A stretch of DNA of 60,000 nucleotides. Origin: Mediterraneibacter gnavus ATCC 29149 (lineage in GTDB: Bacteria; Bacillota; Clostridia; Lachnospirales; Lachnospiraceae). Made by a program: the position numbers and the translations under genes. Under the pieces are notes generated by a model. The model did not search any database. It was not told the DNA's origin and was given only the letters and a program-made list of their open reading frames with translations. The stretch lies in NCBI RefSeq assembly GCF_008121495.1, contig NZ_CP043051.1, positions 1,230,001-1,290,000 on the forward strand, given 5' to 3'. Below are positions 41,366 through 53,136 of this stretch, piece by piece. Position 1 is the first letter of the stretch; each line of letters opens with the position of its first letter.

Positions 41366-42664
41366 CTATTTCTCGCTCTCTTCCGTTTTATCTTTGGCAT
41401 TCTGTCCACTGTTATAACGGCTTACCATATTTGCCTTTGATGCGAGACTTCCCGGCTTGGCATTTTTGATATTCTCTTTTGCCTGCTGGATCTTTTCTTC
41501 TTTTTCTTTGCTGGAAACACTTGTCTTCTGTTCTGTTACATTTCGAGTGCTCTTTGTTGCCATCCGGTTGATTTCTTTTGCCGGAGCACCTTTTTTCTCA
41601 CGTTTCTTCGCCGCTTTTTTGCGCTGCTCTTCGATCATCTCTTCTACTGATTTCTTGCTCAGATATTTATTGATCGCCATCTGCTGTACACATCTTACGA
41701 TCGCACTGATCGCCCAGTACAGACCAAGACCTGCCGGCAGTGTAAATCCCATAAATACAGAGAACAACGGCATAATATAGTTCATAGAATTCATGGATCT
41801 TGCCATCGGATTGTCCGGATCGATCGTCGTTGTCTGTTGCTGTTGCATCAGTTTTACACTGATAAACTGTGTCAGACCTGCCATGATCGGAATGATCACT
41901 GCCAGAATGATTCCAACAATTGAAAAATCCTTCAAAGCATCCATCAGCATTGTCAGCGGCTGCTCACCAATGTTAATGCCAAGGAATGTATTCAAATGTC
42001 CCATCGTTGCAGTTGTCTTATCTACAACTGTCTCAAGAGACGGCATCTTGTCCACCAGGGTATTCCATGTGGAGTCCTGGAATTTATATAACACCCTCAC
42101 CAGAATATTCGGGTCTGTATAATCATATGCATTTGCAGGCATATACACCGGAGCTGCATTTCCGATCTTTTCCAGAATCTTCTGGTATCCGTCTGTCGCC
42201 ATGATCTGATTAACAACCGGCATATAAATCTCTTTAATACCATTTACATATCTCGGTACTTCCTGAATAACAGGATACAATGCGAACAAAATCGGAAGCT
42301 GGATCACCATCGGCAGACATCCGCCTGTCGGAGAACTTCCGTATTTTTCGTAGATCAGCTGCTGCTCTTCCTGCATCTTGAGCATGGATGCCTGATCTCT
42401 TTTTCCTGCATATTTTTTCTGCAGTTTTTGAATTTCCGGCATCATCACAGACTGCATTTTTGAAAATTTCTGCTGTTTGATCGTCAGCGGGATCATCAAT
42501 GTATAAATAATAATTGTAAACAGAATAATACATATTCCGATATTCTGAATTCCAAATAAATTCAGAAAATTATAGATTGCATCCATGAGCTTACCAAACA
42601 CCCATGCAATCTGTCCGACAATCGGCCAGTCTGCCGCTGTCGCAGCGATTAAACCAAATTCCAT
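41366..42664 (-). CDS. yidC: Membrane protein insertase YidC
   Basis: 432 residues. The five-helix YidC/Oxa1 core shows KQQKFSKMQSVMMPEIQKLQ, GGCLPMVIQLPILFALYP and MPLFSVFMGFTLPAGLGLYW. A long basic cytoplasmic tail (about 345-432) would contact ribosomes. An extra periplasmic-side loop (about 130-230) is large for a Gram-positive YidC. It inserts membrane proteins, with or without SecYEG. Confidence 0.95.
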   Translation of the reverse strand: MEFGLIAATAADWPIVGQIAWVFGKLMDAIYNFLNLFGIQNIGICIILFTIIIYTLMIPLTIKQQKFSKMQSVMMPEIQKLQKKYAGKRDQASMLKMQEEQQLIYEKYGSSPTGGCLPMVIQLPILFALYPVIQEVPRYVNGIKEIYMPVVNQIMATDGYQKILEKIGNAAPVYMPANAYDYTDPNILVRVLYKFQDSTWNTLVDKMPSLETVVDKTTATMGHLNTFLGINIGEQPLTMLMDALKDFSIVGIILAVIIPIMAGLTQFISVKLMQQQQTTTIDPDNPMARSMNSMNYIMPLFSVFMGFTLPAGLGLYWAISAIVRCVQQMAINKYLSKKSVEEMIEEQRKKAAKKREKKGAPAKEINRMATKSTRNVTEQKTSVSSKEKEEKIQQAKENIKNAKPGSLASKANMVSRYNSGQNAKDKTEESEK

Positions 42665-42676
42665 CTTTTATCCTCC

Positions 42677-42889
42677 TTAAGGTACCGGATCATATCCGCC
42701 TTTTGCAAATGGATTGCACCGCAGAATCCTCCAGACGGTCAGGGCAAGTCCCTTAACTGCACCGTATTTTTCAATTGCCTCAATCCCATACTGGGAGCAG
42801 GTCGGCGTATAAATACAGTGATACGTCGTCTTCAAACCGGATAAATACTTCTGATAAAACCGTATCATCCCTATCAAAATCTTCTTCAT
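42677..42889 (-). CDS. yidD: Membrane protein insertion efficiency factor YidD
   Basis: 70 residues: [40 protein letters not shown] and [14 protein letters not shown], the whole of the YidD family. I start at MKKILIG, with AAAGGA 12 nt upstream. It lies between rnpA and yidC as in most Firmicutes. Confidence 0.93.
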   Translation of the reverse strand: MKKILIGMIRFYQKYLSGLKTTYHCIYTPTCSQYGIEAIEKYGAVKGLALTVWRILRCNPFAKGGYDPVP

Positions 42890-42909
42890 CTGCGTCACTT
42901 CCTTTGAAA

Positions 42910-43245
42910 TCATGCATATATATTATGAAGTTTTCCCAGGTGGATGAGCGCGCTTTCTATATCATGATAACTTCTCTCTTTTGCGCCTGCTCTTGCAATC
43001 ACTACTAAGTCAAATCCACATTGGAAATGTTCTTCTTGAAGTCGATAGCTCTCTCGAATAAGCCTTGTAAGATGATGTCTCACAACGCTGTTTCCTACTT
43101 TTTTACTGACTGAAATCCCCAAACGATTTTTGTCCATCCCATTTTCTCTGATATACAGTACCAGATATCGGTTGGCATAGGATTTCCCATTTTTATATAC
43201 GACTTGAAAATCTTTATTTTTCTTTAAAGATTCGGAAAATTTCAT
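42910..43245 (-). CDS. rnpA: Ribonuclease P protein component
   Basis: 111 residues. It has the RnpA core: [40 protein letters not shown] with the RNR-type helix, and [12 protein letters not shown]. It supports the RNase P RNA in tRNA 5' maturation. It follows rpmH on the same strand after a hairpin. Confidence 0.95.
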   Translation of the reverse strand: MKFSESLKKNKDFQVVYKNGKSYANRYLVLYIRENGMDKNRLGISVSKKVGNSVVRHHLTRLIRESYRLQEEHFQCGFDLVVIARAGAKERSYHDIESALIHLGKLHNIYA

Positions 43246-43299
43246 CGATAACCTCTTTTTAGCAGCTCTTTCCCCTGGAAATACTGCACTTTTTTATAG

Positions 43300-43324
43300 A
43301 AGAAAAGGCCACATATATGCGGCC
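43300..43324 (-). terminator. Attenuator-like hairpin between rpmH and rnpA
   Basis: GGCCGCATATATGTGGCC followed leftward by TTTTCTTC. It overlaps the rpmH stop codon by one base and probably lowers rnpA expression relative to rpmH. Confidence 0.6.
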
Positions 43325-43458
43325 TAAGCTGATAACTGTTTTCTTCCTTTTGCTCTTCTGGCAGCTAAAACTTTTCTTCCGCCTGGTGTGCTCATTCTTG
43401 CTCTGAATCCGTGAACTTTTGCTCTGGATCTTTTCTTTGGCTGAAATGTCATTTTCAT
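43324..43458 (-). CDS. rpmH: Ribosomal protein bL34
   Basis: 44 residues: [39 protein letters not shown] and KQLSA, almost identical to bL34 across Firmicutes. AAGGAGG precedes the start region. It is the first gene of the leftward block and borders the origin. Confidence 0.95.
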   Translation of the reverse strand: MKMTFQPKKRSRAKVHGFRARMSTPGGRKVLAARRAKGRKQLSA

Positions 43459-43559
43459 TGGTACATACACCTCCTTGTGGTTGATATACTTATTATAAAG
43501 TATTTACAATATTTGCCTCTTTTTTTCGTATCTCTACTATATATAGTGTTTATATAGTA

Positions 43560-44128
43560 CTACTGCTGATAAACAGAAAGACACTGCTCTTAATTATATG
43601 CAAAAAAGCCCATAAAGTCAAGCATTAGCAGCGAAAATACTAAAATATAGTTTTTCACATATTTTTTTAGAAATTTTTTTATTACCGCTTTTTTTCACAC
43701 CTGTTCCTTTTATTTTTTTAGTTATCCAAATCTTTTCCACAGAATTATCTACATTTCTGTTTCTTCGCTCATTTCTTTTCCCATATTCTCAAACGCCTTA
43801 TATTTCCTGAGATTTTCACTTTTTTGTTTCATTTACAAATTTCCCTGATTTTCACCAAATTTCGAGTTTCCACATTATCTACATTTTTCTTACCCACAGT
43901 AAGAGGATTTATCCACAGTTATTCACATTTTGTGGATAACTTTATCCAAATTTGTGGATAAACCAGCAAAACAGTGTAGAAAACCACTGGATATTGTGTA
44001 GATAGCCTGTAGAAAAATTTTTATTTCTCTTTAAGTTTCCCTTTTTATCGGCGTTGATAGTGTTTAAAAAGTTTTCCACATTATCAACAAAGTTTTCCAC
44101 CTATCAAATTGTTTCCTGTTATTTTTAC
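43560..44128. other. oriC: oriC part 1: DnaA-box region between rpmH and dnaA
   Basis: AT-rich non-coding region of about 0.7 kb. A dense DnaA-box group lies at 43909-43961: TTATCCACA (43909), TTATTCACA (43919), TGTGGATAA (43931), TTATCCAAA (43942) and TGTGGATAA (43953). Related TTATCTACA sites are at 43745 and 43875. The rpmH-dnaA position is the standard Firmicute origin. Confidence 0.85.
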
Positions 44129-44129
44129 A

Positions 44130-44158
44130 TTGCTTCTATTTTCATTTTGATGTAGAAT
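44130..44158 (+). promoter_or_regulatory. Promoter of dnaA
   Basis: TTGCTT, a 17-bp spacer and TAGAAT, 57 bp before the dnaA start and downstream of the DnaA-box cluster, allowing autoregulation. Confidence 0.6.
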
Positions 44159-44214
44159 GTAGTTGAGATACTCTGCTTATCTCTCATTTTATATTAATTA
44201 GGAGTTTACCATTG

Positions 44215-45585
44215 ATGAACATTGTAGAAGAAAACTGGGAGCAGATTTTGAATAAGATGAAACTAGAATATTGCTCATCCAATATTTCGTACAATACGTG
44301 GATCGCACCACTTACCGTTTACGAAGTAACCGATGACACCGTCTATATTCTTGTAAAATTACGTGCCAGCCTGGAGCACATTGAAGAAAAATACCTGCTT
44401 CCTTTTAAAGTATGTATTGCAGAAGTCACAGGATACGAATATGAAGTCTCTTTCGTGACTGACGATCATGTTGTCATCCAGGAAAAAAAAGATACGGCAG
44501 TAAAAAAACAGCAGTCAAATGCGATTTTCGAACAGGCCAACCTGAATCCAAAATACACATTTGATACTTTTGTTGTAGGAAGCAATAACAATTTTGCTCA
44601 TGCTGCATCCCTTGCTGTTGCGGATTCTCCGGGTGAGATTTACAATCCTCTCTTCCTCTACGGAGGTGTAGGACTTGGAAAAACCCACCTGATGCACTCC
44701 ATTGCTCATTTTATTCTGGAAAAGGATCCGACGAAAAAAGTCCTCTATGTAACCAGTGAGACTTTTACGAATGAACTAATCGATGCTTTGAAAATAGGTA
44801 AAAACGGAAATGAACTTGCGATGACGACATTCCGTGAAAAATACAGAAATAATGATGTTCTGCTCATTGACGATATCCAGTTTATCATCGGAAAAGAAAG
44901 TACACAGGAAGAATTTTTCCATACATTCAACCATCTTCATGTTTCCGGAAAGCAGATCATCATCTCCAGTGATAAACCTCCAAAAGATATCGAGACTCTG
45001 GAGGCACGTCTGCGTACCCGGTTTGAATGGGGACTGATCGCGGACATCTCCTCTCCGGACTATGAGACCAGAATGGCCATTCTCCGGAAAAAAGAAGAAC
45101 TGGACGGACTGGAGAGATACCACATTCCGGATGAGGTCATGCAGTATATTGCCAATAATATTACATCCAACATCCGTGAACTGGAAGGCTCTTTGAACAA
45201 ACTCATCGCGCTTGCCAACCTGGAGAACAAGCCGATCGATATTCCTCTGGCTGCAGAAGCCTTAAAAGATATGATTTCTCCGAATAATACACGGGAAATT
45301 ACACCTGAGCTCATTATCGAGGTCGTTTCTGACCACTTTAATGTACCTGCTGCCGAGTTAAAAGGTAAAAAACGAAACGCTGAGATTGTTCTGCCTCGTC
45401 AGATTGTTATGTATCTCTGCCGTAAAATGACCGATACCCCGTTAAAGACCATCGGTCTGATTCTTGGCGGCAAAGATCATGCCTCCGTCAGCCATGGTGT
45501 CAAGAAGATTGAACATGATGTAAAGACGGATGAGGCTTTGAACAATACCGTTAACATCATTAAGAAGAAACTGAACCCCATTTAA
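44215..45585 (+). CDS. dnaA: Chromosomal replication initiator DnaA
   Basis: 456 residues. Domain I is at the N-terminus, followed by a short linker and the AAA+ domain (YGGVGLGKTHLMHSIAHFIL, LLIDDIQFI, RLRTRFEWGLIADI). The C-terminal DNA-binding domain has the signature GGKDHASVSHGVKKI. It opens the flanking origin. The ATG has AGGAG 10 nt upstream; an in-frame TTG directly before it is the alternative. The gene stands between two DnaA-box regions. Confidence 0.98.
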   Translation: MNIVEENWEQILNKMKLEYCSSNISYNTWIAPLTVYEVTDDTVYILVKLRASLEHIEEKYLLPFKVCIAEVTGYEYEVSFVTDDHVVIQEKKDTAVKKQQSNAIFEQANLNPKYTFDTFVVGSNNNFAHAASLAVADSPGEIYNPLFLYGGVGLGKTHLMHSIAHFILEKDPTKKVLYVTSETFTNELIDALKIGKNGNELAMTTFREKYRNNDVLLIDDIQFIIGKESTQEEFFHTFNHLHVSGKQIIISSDKPPKDIETLEARLRTRFEWGLIADISSPDYETRMAILRKKEELDGLERYHIPDEVMQYIANNITSNIRELEGSLNKLIALANLENKPIDIPLAAEALKDMISPNNTREITPELIIEVVSDHFNVPAAELKGKKRNAEIVLPRQIVMYLCRKMTDTPLKTIGLILGGKDHASVSHGVKKIEHDVKTDEALNNTVNIIKKKLNPI

Positions 45586-45599
45586 TTTGGAGTTTATAC

Positions 45600-45958
45600 A
45601 GAACTATTATGAATCTAAACGTTTATTTTCTGAGGGTTTTTTGACCCTCAGATTCTTTCCGTTTAAGTGTGGATAATTCTGTGGAAATGCTGTGGATTAT
45701 AGTGTTAATAAAATAATTTCTCAAGGAGGCAGTAAAAGTTATACAAACACCGTCCCCTTGTTTTCCATACTGTTTCTACAGACTTATGAAAGTGGACAAC
45801 CCCTTGATTTATAAGGCTTTGAAGCATTTATCAACATATCCACACCCCCTACGGCGGCTAAGGCGGAAAACTTTTATATTTCTCTTTATAAGATTCGACT
45901 GCTGAAAGTTTTCCACCACAAATCATATTTCACAAATTCGAAAGGAGATTATCAACAG
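45600..45958. other. oriC: oriC part 2: dnaA-dnaN intergenic region
   Basis: It contains a hairpin after dnaA, DnaA boxes TGTGGATAA (45668) and TGTGGATTA (45691), an AT-rich tract (TTAATAAAATAATTTCT near 45705) that could be the unwinding element, and a TATCCACA-type half-site near 45837. With part 1 it gives a bipartite origin as in Bacillus subtilis. Confidence 0.7.
45630..45658 (+). terminator. Hairpin after dnaA
   Basis: CTGAGGGT-N6-ACCCTCAG followed by ATTCTTTCC. It is a weak terminator. Confidence 0.5.
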
Positions 45959-47068
45959 ATGAGAATCGTATGTACGAAATCCAATCTTGTAAAAGGAGTC
46001 AGTATTGTTTCTAAAGCTGTTCCTTCTAAAACAACAATGCCTATCTTAGAATGTATTTTAGTTGACGCATCGACAGATGTTATTAAGTTGACAGCAAATG
46101 ATATGGAACTTGGAATTGAAACCCGAATTGAAGGTGATATTTTAGAAAGAGGTATCATCGCATTAAATGCTAAGATTTTTTCGGAAATTGTAAGAAAGCT
46201 TCCGGACAGTGATGTTGTAATCGAAACAACATCTGACAATCAGACTCTGATCACCTGTGAAAAAGCAAAATTCAATATTGCAGCACAGTCCGGAGAAGAT
46301 TTTTCATACCTTCCTGTAATAGAGAAAGAAGATTACATTACTGTCTCAGAATTCACATTAAAAGAAGTGATTCGTCAGACAATTTTCTCCATCGCAGATA
46401 ATGATACAAATAAGATGATGACGGGTGAATTGTTTGAAATTGAAGGCAACATACTGAAAGTTGTCTCACTAGATGGTCACAGAATCTCAATTCGTAAGAT
46501 AGAATTAAAAGAAAATTACGCTCAGAAGAAGGTCATTGTCCCTGGAAAAACGCTTCAGGAAATCAGCAAGATCATTGGTGGAGAGGCGGAAGCACTGGTT
46601 GATATTTCTTTCACAAAGAATCATATCGTATTTGAATTTGACAAAACAGTTGTTGTATCTCGTTTGATCGAAGGAGAATATTTTAAAATCGATCAGATGT
46701 TATCCAGTGACTATGAAACAAAAGTCAGAATCCATAAAAAAGAACTTCTAGACTGTATTGACCGTGCCACCCTGCTTATCAAAGAGGGAGACAAAAAACC
46801 GATCATTATCGATATCAAAGACGGAACGATGGAATTAAAGATCAAATCCCAGATCGGTTCTATGGATGAAACTATTTTTATTACCAAAGAAGGAAAAGAC
46901 TTGCTCATTGGATTTAACCCGAAATTCCTGATTGATGCTCTTCGTGTCATTGACGATGAGGAAGTGGATCTGTATTTTATGAACGCGAAAGCTCCGTGTT
47001 TCATCAAAGATGAGAATCAGAGCTATATTTATCTGATCCTTCCGGTAAATTTTAACGCAGTTGCGTAG
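45959..47068 (+). CDS. dnaN: DNA polymerase III beta sliding clamp
   Basis: 369 residues, three clamp domains. Typical sequence includes VSKAVPSKTTMPILECILVD at the start, FNIAAQSGEDFSYLP in the middle and YIYLILPVNFNAVA-like P-V ending. The ring-shaped dimer holds polymerase III on DNA. AAAGGAG precedes the ATG. Confidence 0.97.
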   Translation: MRIVCTKSNLVKGVSIVSKAVPSKTTMPILECILVDASTDVIKLTANDMELGIETRIEGDILERGIIALNAKIFSEIVRKLPDSDVVIETTSDNQTLITCEKAKFNIAAQSGEDFSYLPVIEKEDYITVSEFTLKEVIRQTIFSIADNDTNKMMTGELFEIEGNILKVVSLDGHRISIRKIELKENYAQKKVIVPGKTLQEISKIIGGEAEALVDISFTKNHIVFEFDKTVVVSRLIEGEYFKIDQMLSSDYETKVRIHKKELLDCIDRATLLIKEGDKKPIIIDIKDGTMELKIKSQIGSMDETIFITKEGKDLLIGFNPKFLIDALRVIDDEEVDLYFMNAKAPCFIKDENQSYIYLILPVNFNAVA

Positions 47069-47082
47069 AAAGTAGAGTGCAT

Positions 47083-47298
47083 ATGGAAACAATTAAATTA
47101 AGAGAAACAGATGAGTTTATTAAGCTTGGTCAGGCATTAAAGGCAGCAGGACTGGTAGAATCAGGAGTCGAAGCCAAGGAAGTTATTCAGGATGGAATGG
47201 TCACGGTAAACGGAGAGGTTGACACAAGAAGAGGCAGAAAATTATATCCGGGAGATACTGCTTCATTTGACGGACAGGAAATAAAAATTGAAAAATAA
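47083..47298 (+). CDS. yaaA: S4-domain RNA-binding protein YaaA
   Basis: 71 residues, a single S4 domain (EFIKLGQALKAAGLVESGVE, VIQDGMVTVNGEVDTRRGRK). It lies between dnaN and recF as in Bacillus. A GTG two codons upstream is another possible start. It is probably cotranscribed with dnaN and recF. Confidence 0.92.
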   Translation: METIKLRETDEFIKLGQALKAAGLVESGVEAKEVIQDGMVTVNGEVDTRRGRKLYPGDTASFDGQEIKIEK

Positions 47299-47339
47299 CG
47301 AAAAAACGTGTAAAATAGTTACATATTGATGGAGAAATT

Positions 47340-48425
47340 ATGGTTATCAAATCTTTAAAGCTCAAAAATTACAGGAATTATGAATTACTGGATATGACAT
47401 TTGATTCAAAGACAAATATCCTGTATGGAGACAATGCCCTGGGAAAGACCAATATCCTTGAGGCATTGTATTTGTCGGGTACGACAAAATCCCACAGAGG
47501 GACAAAAGACAGAGATTTGATACAGTTCGGCAGAGAGGAATCACATCTGGAGACAATCGTAGAGAAAAAGGGGATGGAATTCCAGATTGATATGCATCTC
47601 AAAAAGAACAGTCCAAAAGGAATCGCAATCAATAAAATTCCAATTCGAAAAGCAAGTGAGTTGTTTGGAATTGTACATTTTGTCTTTTTTTCTCCGGAGG
47701 ACCTCAATATTATCAAAGACGGACCTGCCGGCAGAAGAAGATTTATCGATCTGGAGTTATCTCAGATCGACAAAGTATATCTGAGCAATTTATCAAATTA
47801 TAATCGAATCATCAATCAGAGAAATTCTCTGTTAAAAGAGCTTTATCATCAGGATCACTTAATGGATACGCTGGATATCTGGGATATGCAGCTTGCTGAG
47901 TATGGGACAAAAGTGATCGAGAGCCGAAAACAATTTATCAGGCAGGTCAATCAGATCATTGCCGACATACATTACAGGCTGACAGGCGGGAGAGAGCGGA
48001 TTGAACTGTCTTATGAGAGCAGTCTTGGAAGTCTTTCTCTGGAGCAGGCTTTGAAAAAAAACCGGGAGAGAGACATTCGGATGAAAAGCACTTCTGTCGG
48101 TCCGCACAGGGATGATTTGTGCTTTTTATCAGGTGATCTGGATATTCGCAAATTCGGCTCACAGGGGCAGCAGAGGACAGCAGCACTGTCGTTAAAGCTG
48201 TCTGAGATCGAACTGGTGAAAGAAGTGATCAAAGATACACCGATTTTATTATTGGACGATGTATTGTCTGAACTGGACAAGCACAGGCAAAACTATTTAT
48301 TAGACAGTATTCATGATATACAGACCGTGATTACATGTACTGGGCTGGATGAGTTTGTGAATCATCGATTTTCTATAAATAAAATTTTCCGTGTAAGCAG
48401 CGGAAGTGTGACAAAAGAAAACTAG
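47340..48425 (+). CDS. recF: DNA repair and replication protein RecF
   Basis: 361 residues. SMC-like ATPase with Walker A (ILYGDNALGKTNILEALYLS), signature QGQQRTAALSLKLSEIEL and Walker B (TPILLLDDVLSELD). It loads RecA at gaps together with RecO/RecR. The gene ends 11 nt before gyrB. Confidence 0.96.
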   Translation: MVIKSLKLKNYRNYELLDMTFDSKTNILYGDNALGKTNILEALYLSGTTKSHRGTKDRDLIQFGREESHLETIVEKKGMEFQIDMHLKKNSPKGIAINKIPIRKASELFGIVHFVFFSPEDLNIIKDGPAGRRRFIDLELSQIDKVYLSNLSNYNRIINQRNSLLKELYHQDHLMDTLDIWDMQLAEYGTKVIESRKQFIRQVNQIIADIHYRLTGGRERIELSYESSLGSLSLEQALKKNRERDIRMKSTSVGPHRDDLCFLSGDLDIRKFGSQGQQRTAALSLKLSEIELVKEVIKDTPILLLDDVLSELDKHRQNYLLDSIHDIQTVITCTGLDEFVNHRFSINKIFRVSSGSVTKEN

Positions 48426-48436
48426 GAGGTTTTTAA

Positions 48437-50374
<1,938 letters not shown>

Positions 50375-50409
50375 AATTGCAATACACTTAAAAAACAAGG
50401 AGAAGGAAC

Positions 50410-52923
50410 ATGGAAGATAATATTTTTGATAAAGTCCATGAAGTTGACCTGAAAAAGACAATGGAGACTTCCTATATCGACTATGCGATGAGCGTTATCG
50501 CATCCCGTGCCCTGCCGGATGTCAGAGACGGATTAAAGCCGGTACAGAGAAGAATCCTGTATTCAATGATCGAGCTGAATAATGGACCTGACAAGCCGCA
50601 TCGTAAATGTGCGCGTATTGTTGGTGATACAATGGGTAAATATCATCCTCATGGCGACAGCTCTATTTATGGAGCACTGGTAAATCTGGCACAGGAATGG
50701 TCTACGAGATATCCTCTGGTTGACGGACACGGGAACTTTGGGTCTGTAGACGGTGATGGCGCTGCTGCCATGCGATATACAGAGGCACGTCTGAGCAAGA
50801 TTTCCATGGAGATGACTGCTGACATCAATAAAAATACCGTAGATTTTGCACCGAACTTTGACGAGACAGAGAAAGAACCGACAGTTCTTCCGGCCAGATT
50901 CCCGAATCTTCTGGTAAACGGAACATCCGGTATTGCAGTCGGAATGGCAACGAACATTCCGCCGCATAACCTGCGTGAAATCATTGGCGCGGTCGTGAAG
51001 ATCATTGACGACCAGATCGATGAAAACGGAGAGACAAGTATTGATGATATTTTAAAGATCGTCAAAGGACCGGATTTTCCAACCGGAGCAGAGATTCTCG
51101 GAACAAGAGGAATTGAAGAAGCATACCGCACAGGACGCGGTAAGATCCGTGTGCGTGCGATTACCAATATTGAACCAATGGCAAACGGTAAGAACAGGAT
51201 TATCGTAACGGAGCTGCCATACATGGTAAATAAAGCCCGACTGATCGAGAAGATCGCAGAGTTGGTACGTGATAAAAAGGTAGATGGGATCACCGATTTA
51301 AGCGATCAGTCCAGCCGTGAGGGAATGCGCATCTGTATCGAATTGAGAAGAGATGTCAATCCGAATGTAATTTTAAACCAGCTTTATAAACATACACAGC
51401 TGCAGGATACCTTCGGTGTGATCATGCTGGCTTTAGTCAACAATGAGCCAAAAGTCATGAATATCCTGGATATGCTGAAGCATTATCTGAAGCACCAGGA
51501 AGAGGTTGTGACGAGAAGAACACAGTATGAGCTGAACAGAGCAGAAGAGCGTGCTCATATTTTACAGGGATTACTGATTGCACTGGATAACATTGATGAG
51601 GTAATCCGGATTATCCGCGGATCTAAGAATGTTCAGACTGCGAAGGAAGAGTTGATGGCCAGATTTGACCTGACAGAAGTACAGGCAAGTGCGATCGTAG
51701 ATATGCGTCTGCGTGCACTGACAGGTCTGGAGCGTGAGAAGCTGGAAGCAGAGTACGAAGAACTGATGAAGAAGATCGGGGAATTAAAAGCGATTCTTGC
51801 GGACAGAAAACTGCTTCTTGGTGTGATCAAAAAGGAGATTCTTGTCATTTCCGAAAAATATGGAGATGAGAGAAGAACATCCATCGGATTTGATGAGTTT
51901 GATATTTCCATGGAAGATCTGATCCCAAGAGAAAATGTGGTGATCACCATGACAAAAATGGGATACATTAAGAGAATGTCCATGGATACATTCAAGAGTC
52001 AGAACCGAGGCGGAAAAGGAATCAAAGGAATGCAGATCCTGGATGATGACTATATCAAGGAACTGTTTATTACGACAACACATCACTATATCATGTTCTT
52101 TACAAATACAGGACGTGTGTACCGTCTGAAAGGCTATGAGATTCCGGAAGCAAGCAGAACTGCGCGCGGTACTGCAATCATCAATCTGCTGCAGTTGATG
52201 CCGGATGAGAAGATCACAGCAATGATTCCAATCCGGGAGTACGAGGATGGACAGTATCTGTTGATGGCAACAGAAAAAGGTCTTGTGAAAAAGACTCCGA
52301 TTAAAGATTATGCAAATGTCAGAAAGACCGGACTGGCTGCGATCGTTCTCAGAGAAGATGATAAACTGATCGAAGTGAAGATTACAGATGATGAACAGGA
52401 TGTGATCCTGGTTACAAAATACGGTATGTGTATCCGGTTTAGTGAGAAGGATGTGCGTCCGACAGGCCGTGTTTCTATGGGAGTGCGTGGCATGAACCTT
52501 GGAGATCATGATGAAGTAATCGGAATGCAGATCAGCGATCAAGGAAAATATCTGCTCATTGCATCTGAAAAAGGTATGGGCAAACTGACAGATATGGATG
52601 AATTTACAAGACAGAACCGTGGAGGAAAAGGTGTAAAATGCTATAAGATCACGGAAAAAACAGGCGATGTGGTTGGTATGAAGGCGGTCGATGAAGACAG
52701 CGAGATCATGATGATCAATACGGAAGGAATCGTGATCCGTATGAAGTGTTCCGACATTTCTGTATACGGACGAATCACATCCGGTGTAAAACTGATCAAT
52801 CTGCCTGAGAATGAAAAAGTTGCAAGTATCGCAAAAGTAAGAAAAGCATCTGCAGAGATCGATGGAGAAGAAATCGAAATTTCTGAGGATGAGGAAGAGA
52901 CAGACGTTCCAATAGAAGAATAA
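50410..52923 (+). CDS. gyrA: DNA gyrase subunit A
   Basis: 837 residues. Breakage-reunion domain with the active-site Tyr in [11 protein letters not shown] and the quinolone region ([18 protein letters not shown]). The C-terminal beta-pinwheel has the GyrA box [10 protein letters not shown], and a second copy QNRGGKGVK lies about 210 residues later. It ends in an acidic tail ([18 protein letters not shown]). The Ser in the HGDSSIYGA stretch is the usual quinolone-sensitive residue. Confidence 0.98.
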   Translation: MEDNIFDKVHEVDLKKTMETSYIDYAMSVIASRALPDVRDGLKPVQRRILYSMIELNNGPDKPHRKCARIVGDTMGKYHPHGDSSIYGALVNLAQEWSTRYPLVDGHGNFGSVDGDGAAAMRYTEARLSKISMEMTADINKNTVDFAPNFDETEKEPTVLPARFPNLLVNGTSGIAVGMATNIPPHNLREIIGAVVKIIDDQIDENGETSIDDILKIVKGPDFPTGAEILGTRGIEEAYRTGRGKIRVRAITNIEPMANGKNRIIVTELPYMVNKARLIEKIAELVRDKKVDGITDLSDQSSREGMRICIELRRDVNPNVILNQLYKHTQLQDTFGVIMLALVNNEPKVMNILDMLKHYLKHQEEVVTRRTQYELNRAEERAHILQGLLIALDNIDEVIRIIRGSKNVQTAKEELMARFDLTEVQASAIVDMRLRALTGLEREKLEAEYEELMKKIGELKAILADRKLLLGVIKKEILVISEKYGDERRTSIGFDEFDISMEDLIPRENVVITMTKMGYIKRMSMDTFKSQNRGGKGIKGMQILDDDYIKELFITTTHHYIMFFTNTGRVYRLKGYEIPEASRTARGTAIINLLQLMPDEKITAMIPIREYEDGQYLLMATEKGLVKKTPIKDYANVRKTGLAAIVLREDDKLIEVKITDDEQDVILVTKYGMCIRFSEKDVRPTGRVSMGVRGMNLGDHDEVIGMQISDQGKYLLIASEKGMGKLTDMDEFTRQNRGGKGVKCYKITEKTGDVVGMKAVDEDSEIMMINTEGIVIRMKCSDISVYGRITSGVKLINLPENEKVASIAKVRKASAEIDGEEIEISEDEEETDVPIEE

Positions 52924-52933
52924 AGAGAAAGAG

Positions 52934-52962
52934 CCTTCGCATGATATGCGGAGGTTTTTTTT
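52934..52962 (+). terminator. Terminator of gyrA
   Basis: CCTTCGCAT-GAT-ATGCGGAGG followed by eight T. Confidence 0.85.
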
Positions 52963-53136
52963 AAAACGAATAATCAGATAAAATATAAAAAAATAAAGAA
53001 TATAAAGAAAATATAGATAAAAACAGTAAATTATAGTATAATAAAGAAAAAAGAACCATACAACAAAATAAAGTGCACACAAAGGAAACCAGAAAACCAA
53101 TGATTAAAATGAAATCAGGGAGAGGAGCGTGAGATT

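Noticed and set aside
51784..53100. 438-codon open frame antisense to gyrA
   Set aside because: Its composition (runs of Cys, Phe, His, Ser) is typical of the shadow of a highly expressed gene, it has no ribosome site, and gyrA is certain.
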